Below are positions 42,784 through 53,093 of a stretch of 64,000 bases of DNA, one piece after another. The notes under the pieces were generated by a model. The model worked only from the letters and a program-made list of their open reading frames with translations, was not told where the DNA came from and made no database searches. This DNA comes from Glandiceps talaboti. Its lineage: Eukaryota > Hemichordata > Enteropneusta > Spengelidae. The stretch spans positions 800,001 to 864,000 of the forward strand of contig NC_135570.1 of assembly GCF_964340395.1 (NCBI RefSeq), read 5' to 3'. Each line of letters opens with the position of its first letter. Position 1 is the first letter of the stretch. Made by a program: the position numbers and the translations under genes.

Positions 42784-43006
42784 CTGGAGAGGCATTTCAT
42801 GTTACATCACCTATAATTACTTTTGATTTTAGAGAAACTTGAAGTTGATCTTGTGCCTTTATTGGATATCTTTGTATGGGCTATTGCATCATGGGAGTCA
42901 GCAGAAATAATTATTCATGGTTGAACAATGAATATTCATGACTCCTTAGTGCTTATTCCCTTCAGTGTAGAACATCTGCCATGAATATTTATTTTTCAAC
43001 CATGAA
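42784..43006 (+). repeat. Interspersed repeat R2, copy 2, with inverted end
   Basis: It matches 10832-11014. In addition, 42914-42940 (ttcatggttgaacaatgaat...) recurs inverted at 42980-43006, giving a fold-back. Confidence 0.7.
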
Positions 43007-44533
43007 TACTTATCCTCTTAAATTCAGCTGTTGTGGACTGGATTCTGTCTTCTTTTTAACCTCTATTAATTTATAAGCACCATCGTGGGATATTCCTCAA
43101 ACTGATGAGGAGCCATGAGACTTTGAGAATCAATGTTTTCCAGTGTGACTTGATGAGAAGTTATTTTACACGCAGAAATTGTTTGTATATTGTTCTAATT
43201 TTATATCCTTTTAAGAAGACATTTGATTGCAGATATCCTACCCACCACAACCCTTTCCATGTCACTATTTCAACAATATGTATTTATAATCTACCTCAAT
43301 ATTATCATTTCTATTGTTACAACATATAGCAGATACCAAGAAAGTATTATATTTTGATTATACATATATCTATGTAGAATTTTAATTTGAAAGCTAAATA
43401 AATAAATGCTAACATTGATATAACAATTGACATATTGCCTCTTCTCTCGTAACACAACAGATTAAATTACCACAGAAACATTTTGGGGCAACAAGAAGTA
43501 CAAGTGAGATTTGAAAATATTCACATTCTGCCCAAAATGATTTTCAGACTTTTCAATGCCAAGGTAGTATTAGTCACCATCAAGAGATAGTAGGGCTTCA
43601 TGGATGACTGCCCTCTAGTGGTGAGAGTGGGAAGTGATGTCATGACACATTATAATATACAGATTGAGCTTATGAGGGCAGTCTTTGATGCATATGAATG
43701 GTGGCCTTTGCCCCCCACGACCTGAATGACCCATTACATGTACTTTAATCCAAAGACCAGAAAAAAATATCACCAATGACAAGTGCACATTTGGGTGATA
43801 ATTCCAATGTATAACTGAAACCCAAGATGTTAATAGTTATTTCTAATTTTCATCTTTAGCTAAACTGAACTGACAAACCGACATACACACAGATACTACA
43901 ATTGACCCATCACAAAGCAACAAGTGACCCTTAGTTGGGTCAAAGAAAAGAGACTGGACAGAATCATGTATAATAAAAGTCAATAACATTTTAATTGTTG
44001 ATAATACTACTATACATTCAACTACAATCTGAAAAGTAAACCACTGGCACAAATTTATGTGTCTGGATCAGCCAACATATACAAAGTGCAACAATAATAA
44101 TAATTGGGAAATATTTCAGACATACAAATGCTCCTCTCTCTCAAACTTCCTGTAGCAGCAGCACATGCCTAAGAAACTTGATTGTGCTTACAAAGCTATA
44201 ATGATGTTTATGGAAGAAAAAAAATAAACATGAAATTTTGCTTTGCATAATTAGAAATGCCTGTTTTAAGAAATGACACTACAAAAATAGTCTAATTGAA
44301 AGTGCAGCATTAAAAATATGAATGGGCCACTGCTGCATTGATGAATACAATACACACAATATTTTAAATGTATGGAAATGGAATGGATTGAAATTGGACA
44401 GGATATACATGGCATCTACAGACTACAAGACAAATAGAATGAGGACAGAAAATTCAAAGAAATATTTTTTAAAGAAACATGTTTAAAAAGCTTGTGCCTG
44501 AGGTATGAAAGTCTTGCAGGCAGATATGTTGTT

Positions 44534-46542
44534 TTATGTTGCTTTTTGTGATCCCTTCTTTCCAATCAGACTCTTGTGAATGTGGGGAATGACACCTGGA
44601 AAAAAAGAAGGAATACAAATTAGTGAACATCAAAAATGTCAACGACTTCCATTTATACTACCATCCATTACTCTTTAGTGTCATGCGGTAAAAACAACAC
44701 ATATATTGCCCTAACACAACATCAACTGACAACCCTAAACCTAAGTTAGCAACTTTTTTTTGTTATATTCCTTTTATTATCTGACTAAAATAATGAAAGA
44801 ATGATTCTATCCATATGACTTCACCTTCATGCTTAAGTCTAGTTCCTGGAGGGTATCATTTGAGAAATCATGTTGGCATCCAGAGTACTTCATGCTGAAT
44901 TAGCAAGGCAATTTTACATTTCAACAATGTCGGAGATTGAATACATTGCAATCAATTTTCACAGAAAGGACATATAGCATTCGGGGCTGTTGTGAAACTT
45001 ATTTACATGTGTACATTAATAGTTGTAGCAGACAAACAACACAAGTCTCCCTAGCAAGCTATATCTACACCACAAACTACACAGAACATTCATTATGAAG
45101 ACGAGCAAGTTGTACTTACCACCACCAGCAATGGTTGCCTTAATGAGGGAGTCCAATTCTTCATCACCACGGATGGCCAACTGCAAGTGACGAGGTGTGA
45201 TACGCTTCACTTTTAAATCTTTACTGGCATTTCCTGCTAACTCAAGTACCTGGAAAATAATTCGAAAACTCATCAGTAAATGAACTATTTTTGGAAAGTG
45301 AACACAACTCTTTATTCTGTAACACAGGCTTTGTTATGCAAATACATACTCATGAAATATTAATCAGTTTGACAAATGCAAGTAAAGCTTTATATTCTAA
45401 TTGTACACAACTTGATTATCTATAGTATTGAACACTATAGCAACGAAATGTGGCGCCATAAATTAAAAGAATTGTTGTTGGTTTCTATAAGTTATGTGTA
45501 ATTTACAATGTGCTTGGATTAATACACACTCAACTGTTAATACACCATTTGCAAGGAAGTATCGATTGGAAATTCCTTAAGCTGACCATCAGTTTTTCAA
45601 AGGCAAGAAAGGATTTCAATTCAAATTTCAGATGTCCAACAAAGGACTTGAAAAAATTTGGGTTTGCTTTGAAAAATAAATTGCGCTGACCTCCGAAGCC
45701 ATTTGACAACAATGGATGCAATACAAACTGAACTTCCCGCCAAATAATTATCCAGGCATAAAGGTCAAACGAACGCAAAACAAAAACGCCAACGCCATGG
45801 GTGACAATAGTAGCCAAACTGGTTTCTCATATCACGACAACTAAAACCTGAAAATTCGTTATGTTGCCTTAGATATCCTATGCGTAATTAGACAATGGAA
45901 ATACATTTTGCACAGTGAGGCCCAGTAGGTTATTCGTTTACTCATAGCGGTGACAGATTGTGTACACATATACCTTTCTAATGGGCCTCTTTTTGTACTT
46001 TTTGCGCGGGATCTCACTAGGAAGGAATGAAATATACATTATTATGAGTAAAAACCTACCTCAGCTGTAAGATATTCCAGAATGGCAGCAGAGTAGACTG
46101 CGGCAGTAGCGCCGACACGACCATGGCTTGTTGTTCGATTTTTCAAGTGCCTGTGGATACGACCGACTGGGAACTACCGGTGCAAATATAGATAATATTA
46201 TGTTGTTATGCGAACAGCAAACGTCTAAAGTAAGACGAAACAATGTCAAATCAAAATGGAATAAGCAAATTCGATGAAGTTCTGTCATAATATTACCTGC
46301 AGTCCTGCTCTCGATGAACGAGATACTGCCTTGGCCTTTGCTTTACCAGAATCTTTACCAGCTTTACCGCCTGCCTGTATACAAAACAAAGCGACAAATA
46401 TTCAAAATTATTAATTTAATCCACATAACGTTAATGTTAGGGTTTGTAGGAGATGCAGTAGTAACAATACAGACTGAAAATATTGGTGGATGGCTAGATA
46501 TTAAGGTATATTTTTGAAGATTTTGTTCAGAAAACTTACCAT
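44534..46542 (-). CDS. H2AZ: Histone variant H2A.Z, 5 coding exons, 128 aa
   Basis: This replication-independent histone replaces H2A in nucleosomes at promoters and boundaries. Minus-strand coding exons are 46540-46542 (only the ATG), 46297-46374, 46060-46173, 45120-45249 and 44534-44595. The 387 nt give 128 aa, the usual length. Visible signatures are the Lys/Gly-rich tail [18 protein letters not shown], the histone fold with [20 protein letters not shown], the acidic-patch segment [17 protein letters not shown], and the C-terminus [12 protein letters not shown]. Against human H2A.Z it has S for Q in SRSSRAG, N for S in LKNR, and a C-terminus ending SQKAT. The first intron directly follows the start codon. 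Presence of introns and lack of a histone stem-loop architecture fit a replacement variant. A likely unidentified gene starts 207 bp away in the opposite direction. Confidence 0.97.
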
Positions 46543-46553
46543 TATGGAGTATC

Positions 46554-46748
46554 CTACTGACGCTAGTAGACAAATGATGCCCGCCAATATGCTAACGACA
46601 GCTTTATAGAATTTCACGTCACGTGACTAATATGATCCAATTAACGGCAAGTAGCTATTCAAACGAACCAATCCAGGGACAGGTTTACCTAAATTAATGT
46701 TCGGGATATGCCGAACGTTCCCGAGAATTAAATACAAAACAACTATCA
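46554..46748. promoter_or_regulatory. H2A.Z promoter, possibly bidirectional
   Basis: Reading on the minus strand towards H2A.Z there is a TATA-like box (TATAAAG, 46602-46608), about 60 bp before the ATG. Two inverted CCAAT boxes (ccaat on plus, 46637-46641 and 46668-46672) lie further upstream. Between them and the TATA box is a perfect palindrome, GTCACGTGAC (46618-46627), containing the E-box CACGTG. TATA plus paired CCAAT boxes is an arrangement expected of an H2A.Z promoter. The same interval precedes the putative plus-strand exon at 46749. Binding factors are inferred, not shown. Confidence 0.6.
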
Positions 46749-46783
46749 ATGGCAGCTGGGCAAAGAATTTCATTCACGCTCAA
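46749..46783 (+). CDS. Possible first coding exon of an unidentified plus-strand gene
   Basis: ATG followed by 35 coding nt (MAAGQRISFTL plus two bases) runs straight into a strong donor, AA|GTAAGTAG. It lies 207 bp head-to-head from the H2A.Z start codon, in a promoter-like stretch. The +4 base is G, but -3 is T. I could not find a convincing second exon downstream, so the gene would either have a long first intron or extend beyond what I can recognise. The product is unknown. Confidence 0.35.
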
Positions 46784-47498
46784 GTAAGTAGTACAAATTT
46801 TCACCTGTTAGCAGTCTGGAATAAATTTTCACACATTTCGACCTAAATGGTGCATCAAGTATTGTTGAAAGTCTGTCGTACAAAAGAATGGTTATTTCCT
46901 CTTTATTTAGTTACTTTTGCGTGTTTTTTTACGTGCCGTGTGATGGTAATTCACTTCTGTACGTCACAGATTACACATATTTTGTACATGCAGCGAGCAG
47001 TGGCCATGAACTTGTTTCATGTTATTCTGGCCACTTTTGTCGTCAAAGTCACATTCATGTCTTCAAATTTCATTTGTAAAGTACAATTTTTCAATCAATT
47101 TGTTATTGTAAACAAAATAATTACCATTTGTTTGTATTCATGTTATTATGAATATGATAGCGGAGATATGGGGTGGGGGTGGGGGATACATATGTCAAGT
47201 CTGGCGCTGAATAAATATGTACGACAAATACGAATTAATATTAGTTGCAATAATTATTTGCAATAGTCAAAGTTTGAATCCCAGTCCTATGTTATTCCAT
47301 TTCCTTTAAATTATTTCCAAACACTACCTCAATGGAGACATTAATGTGATCAGTTCTTATACTGGTATTTTGGTAGATAGGTAATAGGTCAATATACCCT
47401 AGTGGAATCATTCACAAGCTCAAACTCTACAAAGATTCAAAAGCTAATCAAAACTCTACATTCAGCCAGCAACTATAGTGTTCAAATGTCCAGCCAGA
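46784..47498. other. No supported exon
   Basis: Would be first-intron DNA of the putative plus-strand gene. It contains an ATG-initiated 139-codon frame without recognisable similarity. Confidence 0.4.
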
Positions 47499-47508
47499 AA
47501 TAGGAGTC

Positions 47509-47659
47509 AAAATATTGGTGGATGGCTAGATATTAAGGTATATTTTTGAAGATTTTGTTCAGAAAACTTACCATTATGGAGTATCCACCAATATTTCCAG
47601 TCTGTATTGTTACTACTGCATCTCCTACAAACTCTAACATTAACGTTATGTGGATTAAA
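47509..47659. repeat. Fold-back duplicate of the H2A.Z exon 1/intron 1 region
   Basis: 47509-47586 is a direct, apparently identical copy of 46477-46554, including the H2A.Z start codon and donor. 47583-47659 is an inverted copy of 46415-46491 with two differences. The two parts overlap at ATCC. Direct repeats of 15 bp (14/15 identical) flank it at 47499-47513 and 47659-47673. It cannot encode anything by itself. Confidence 0.9.
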
Positions 47660-47673
47660 ATAGGTGTCAAAAT

Positions 47674-49870
47674 TCTATTATACTTTAGCTAAACTGAAAT
47701 GTTTTCAGTTGGCTGCCATATGGCACCTACTTATGATAAAGATGGATCTCACAAAAATTATAAAAATCGGGAAATGACATTGTCCAAATTATGGGGTTAA
47801 AATCATACATGCATTCAAAGAGGCAGGTCAGACCATAGACTCTACACAGGGTCTATGGTCAGACCTAGCATAATGCTTAAAACATCAAGGGTCTCTCATA
47901 CCTGGAGATAAAAGGGGAGATACCTATATGCTCATACTTCAAGAGTTGAATATGGGGTGTCAAAACCATGGTACATTTGTGCATACCCTATGTGAGTAAC
48001 CCCCCAGATGTTTGCCATTCTTTTCAAGATTAAATATTTATCACCGAGATGGAAAATAGCATTCATAATATCATTAGACCTTTATTTGTACATTGGTGAC
48101 AAATTCAATCCTTAGGATATTTGATGACACTTTTCTGGTCCATCTTGAGAGTGTGTGCTGAAAATATAAATGGGAAAAATAAATAAAATGTTATGGTCTT
48201 TTAGGAAAAGTAGCTATGATTTGCTACCTTTGTGTAAAGTGTTAAGCGTGTATGTACTGACATGGTGCTTGTCATTTATATCTCAATATATCATCTCATC
48301 CAATACATACCAACAGCAATAGATATTATGTAAATATTTCCTACTGTACATTTCAAAATAGATGATATTTGATGCAATTAGTCCAAGTATCTAGAATTTT
48401 GACCCATCTAACCCTGTTTCTTTTCCATTGCAATTATACTATAAATGAAAATATACATTAGACTTCGAAAGGACATTGCAGAAATTTCAAGTAATATTTT
48501 CTGAATGATAGGGAATGGTGTGTATGTGCAGATGTAATATATTATTAGAATTATTACACTGGAATCAGGGTTTAATCCTCAGAATAAAATGTAGATGTTA
48601 TTTTGTTCTGCATACATTAGAATACAGTATCACAGCAGTTTATAGTTTTGCCAGTGACTTCTGGTGTTTAGATGAGTTACACTGTTGATGTTAAAATATG
48701 TGTAAAACTTTTATTTGGAAACAAATATGACCATGTCCCTTTAAACATAACCACTTAGCAAAAGGAGATTACAGAAATGTTTAAGTGATATTCCTTCAAT
48801 GACAATTGTATTTATAACCATCTAGTATTTGTGCAAAGCAGTGATATCTGTCAATCTACTACAGTACTAAAGAATATATATTGAGATCATAAAGAACCTA
48901 ATTCAAATTTATATTGTTATTTATGATATATAAATGTACTTCCAACACAAATTTCAAAAGTGAATAAAGGGTTAATCCCAAAACTGGTCACACTTTATCT
49001 TACCAACTTTAATTACAAAATTGTTGCCTGTTTGACATTTAGTCAGTTCGTCGTGCCCTAAAGATACATCTATACTATTGTAATACTGATGTATCATGAT
49101 ACTGAATACATAGAATATCAATTACAAAATTTCATTTCAAATAACATTAATAGTTTACTAACCAGTAGAACCTACATCTAAGACAGTAGGTTTGATACAA
49201 AAACCTCCACGAGTGTTATTATTCTCTGCATATATTTCAAATATCTGCCTAAAATTAGCTTCAGTGCTAATTCATTGAACTGATTTTGTCAGTCAAATTC
49301 AGTGATTTGAGATTGTGTTGGTGTGAAAGAATAGAAAGTGTCTTGACTAGATTCAAAGGTTTGAACAATTATGTTGAAATATGTTTCATTTTCAAAGAAA
49401 AACAAGTGACTTGACTGACATACATGAATTTTATTTTACTGTCCTTTAGGTATGTGAAAAGTGTTAAGCTGTATTTTTATCAACAAAACATCCTATATGA
49501 GATGAGGTATCGGTAGCCTACTGTGTAAACATGAAAAAATAAAAGGTAAGTACCATGCAAATCATATATATTTGAAAACAAAATTCCAAGCTACCATAAT
49601 ATGATTTATTCCACTTAATGTGAACTTACTTATTTTGTCTATCCTGAAATATCCAGTAGTTGTTTCCACTTATAAGTTATATGCTTGGGTAGTGAGTGGT
49701 TAAATAAATGGACTAACACAACTGGACCTTTCAAACTAATTTTTGCCTATCATATTTTTATAGAAGAAATGTTTTTGTACCACACTAAAATCAAATCTGT
49801 AATAATACAAAAAATAAAATACAAGTTTATTTCATAACCTATGATATCATCATGTAACATATTGACTTAG
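47674..49870. other. No gene seen; one hairpin
   Basis: 47825-47866 forms a hairpin with arms aggtc[a/t]gaccatagac. The rest is unique AT-rich DNA. Confidence 0.5.
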
Positions 49871-49980
49871 CAAACTTGGCACAACTATCAGTACCCAGTC
49901 TCCATAAAGCACATCTCAATTGATTCAAACTTGGCACAACTATCAGTGTCCAGTCTCTATAAAGCACAACTGATTTGATT
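49871..49980. repeat. 55-bp tandem duplication
   Basis: Two copies beginning caaacttggcacaactatca. Confidence 0.85.
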
Positions 49981-51319
49981 CCAAACCATTGTTGACCTGC
50001 CAAAATATATTGATGCTGAACAGTGTATCCCCTAATGAATGATAAGATTTTTTATTGTGGATCGAAATAATAGAAATTAGCTTTTCTTGTGAGTCACACT
50101 ATTAAAGAGATAGGAAATTTGAAATACCAAATCTTGTTGGGTCACAAGAAGTTGCTGTATGTCAGAACACATGTGTCAAATTGCTTAGGGGTCACACCAG
50201 TGCTAAATATGAAAAAATGTTTTCTTGTTAGCATCGTTAGATTCTTTCATCTGTATTAAAAATTGTCCATCATGTTGTGTCAGCACCAAGCTACTAGTTG
50301 GAATTAATTGATATTGATCAACTAGTACACAACACAAGAGAGTGTTTGGGTGAGATTGAAACCTTTTTCTGAGAAAAAACCTTCTAAATTATATGATGAT
50401 AGGGCTTTTGTTGGATATATATACCAAAACTGAGGAACCGTCTTCCCTCAGATCTTCGGTTGATAGAGAAATTCGAAGGCACTTAAAATGTTCATATATA
50501 AGTGGTTGCGTCTCAATTTTTACAAGGTTTTAATGTGTCCTGTATTGTTTTGATGTTGTTGTTTTTAATCAAACTGTTGTGATTTTATGATGTGATGTGC
50601 TTGGCAGTTTTTGTGCGTTTTTTCTCTGAATCATACTTTTAAATCTTGCAATTTGATATGTACAGACCATTGAGACATGTATTGTGTAATGATCTTTAAA
50701 CAATAAATTATTGTTTCATTATCTTTGAGCACCAAAATACTAATATATTTCAGTGCATTATTGTATTGTCTGATAGTTTTTAATATATTTTGTTGCATCA
50801 TGATGAGCATTGTTATCTTTTTTCAATCAAAGCAAATTTAAATTTGTCATAATACTAATATATACCATGTGATAATTCTCTCCTCATTATTTTAAAGTCT
50901 GACCAAAAATTGAAATAAATGATACTGTTTTAATGTTACAAATAAACATGCTTATTTTATCAAATTTATTAAAACAATATAAAATGACACTTGGCATAAA
51001 CAACTGTCTACTGGATCACTGCATCATTTCATTTATACTGGACAATGTATTATTTAATAATCTTAATGTCAAGTGATGAAGTAGTATATGTGTTTCTGAT
51101 TTAGTAAAACCACTCTGATATCATATACTGCTGAGATTACAACCTAGAAACATCTATATGAAGAATCAGAATAAAATCTCAAGTTTTATTAAGTTTTAAA
51201 AATATTTTGTAAATAATTTACAAAACGTAGGTCTTCATCTATTGGTAAACATATTTGTGTATAAGACTTAAGTACACATGATGGCAAGAGCATACAACAA
51301 ACATCAGTGTGTTGGAGAA
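49981..51319. other. No feature seen
   Basis: Unique, very AT-rich sequence. Confidence 0.5.
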
Positions 51320-51590
51320 AGTCCATAACCTGAAAATCGTAGTTAACATCATACTAAAGAAGAAACTTGAGTATTTTATGCATATTGCAAGAAAAGACGG
51401 AGGAAATCTTGAGAAGCTGGTAGAGGAAGGCCCGAGGTGGATTGACAACATTCAAGCACTTAAAAGAAGAAGTCTACATGAGCTGATGATGACCACGCTG
51501 GGCAGAGATGCTTGGAGGGAATTCGTTTCTCAGACAACCACGGGATGGCTGATGTCCTAATGGACTAAAGAGAGAGAGTACACATGATAT
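51320..51590 (+). mobile_element. 3' remnant of a non-LTR retrotransposon (LINE)
   Basis: An open segment encodes LEYFMHIARKDGGNLEKLVE, then PRWIDNIQALKRRSLHELM, then GRDAWREFV. This pattern (LEYFGHI.R.., RWID.I, S.HE....RD.WR..V) is typical of the C-terminal tail after the reverse transcriptase domain of LINE ORF2 proteins. A gagagaga tract follows. Only the end of the element is present, so it is a 5'-truncated dead copy. The clade is uncertain. Confidence 0.7.
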
Positions 51591-51674
51591 GGCATGATAA
51601 ATCCAGTGAAATTGATTTTAGGGTCCGCATCCTAAATTAGCCCCCACCCCACATGATTATGATTTCAACCTGTT

Positions 51675-51855
51675 ACTGTACTGTACTGTACTGTACTGTA
51701 CTGTACTGTACTGTACTGTTCTGTACTGTACTGTACTGTACTGTACTGTACTGCACTGCAATGCACTGCACTGCACTGTACTGTACTGTACTGTACTGTA
51801 CTGTACTGTACTGTACTGTACTGTACTGTACTGTACTGTACTGTACTGTACTGTA
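51675..51855. repeat. (CTGTA)n pentanucleotide array
   Basis: About 36 units of CTGTA with a few CTGCA/ATGCA and CTGTT variants in the middle. Confidence 0.98.
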
Positions 51856-52931
51856 TACAGATAAAATCAACCTCCTGATTACTGATATTTTAGAAATTTG
51901 CTGTGAACACATTGTTTGATGTTTGAAAAAAATGACACTCCAGTTGTAGCTAGTGTTATACCTGTTGGTAGGAAATTTCAAAAGTCATCAGTACATCACA
52001 TATGCAAATTATAAGAAAAATAAAAGATTGTATTGTTTGGCCACAAGGGGTGCTATTCAAGAGTAGGCTTTTGACGTGAGTGTGGGCCAGGTCTAGTCAC
52101 ATACTCTGAAAATTATCCTTTCTCAACATTTTATTGCAGATACTGATAATGTAAACTTGGTTAATGCAAATTATTCTGCTTTTTCATTTTTGGTTCATGT
52201 AGTTCACCAATGTGGTATACCAATTTCATTGACTTGTTTTCATTAACTCCTTGTGTTGCCATGTATTTAGTACATGTAAAATTAGAACACAAAAATTGAT
52301 TTTCACTACTCTAATAATCTATAATGTTTATTAAAAACCACAAATTAGATTATGAGATACTGAACATTGCATTGTAGATGGGTAGAAAGTAAGGTTATAT
52401 AGTGCGCCCTCACTAGGTGTAATTTGTTGATTTACTTCGTTTATAGATAGATATGTTTGGCTACAGATCCCTTGGTAGAGGGCCTATGGTTTGGCTTTTG
52501 AGTTTTTTAAAAATATTGATGTTAAAATTGGAAACTCTGACTCCAACAAGTGAAAAATGACTCGATTTATATCAAGATTTTTAATTGTGATAGCACAGAT
52601 CATTGAATATTAATATATAATAGCATGTAGCTTGCTCCGACGTGGACAAGGGGGCCTCAGTGTATGTCATTTACTACATTTACCTAGACTAGTTCAACTA
52701 CGAAATGTTCTGGCCAAAGGTAAAGATAAAACAATAGAAACTGTTAAATAGGGAGCACTGAGTGACTACTTCACTTTATACTCTTGCACAAACATGAGGG
52801 GGTGTATTAAGAGCAGAGTCCAATCATCACCCACGTAAACAAGGTGGTGTGGGGAATGCAGATATAGGCTACTTCACTCACATAAATATGAGGGGGCGTA
52901 CGTACATACATATACTTAGCTTATCTGTAGA
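51856..52931. other. No feature seen
   Basis: Unique AT-rich sequence. Confidence 0.5.
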
Positions 52932-53093
52932 CTTGAGAACGGCTACTGCTACATGCTAAAATATTCCACTATCTTAACTGACAATTTGAATTTTGGAATT
53001 TTCTCTACGTTCCCTTTGAGCAAAAATTCCAAAATTAAAATTGTCAGTTAGGATAGTGGAATATCGTAGTGTGTAGCAGTAGCCGTTCTCAAG
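52932..53093. mobile_element. 162-bp hairpin MITE-like element
   Basis: Arms of about 71 bp (starting cttgagaacggctactgcta and ending with its complement) differ at only a few sites, around a loop of about 20 bp. There is no coding capacity. Confidence 0.8.

Larger units (their letters stand above)
42390..44533. other. Intergenic DNA between lipase and H2A.Z, 3' ends facing
   Basis: Contains the lipase polyA signal, a short 27-bp tandem (42713-42765) and repeat R2 copy 2. The rest is unique. H2A.Z 3' UTR should lie just below 44534; no canonical AATAAA was noted for it. Confidence 0.5.

Noticed and set aside
46847-47266. ATG-initiated 139-codon plus-strand ORF
   Set aside because: Hydrophobic low-complexity composition, no recognisable domain, no splice relation to the exon at 46749.
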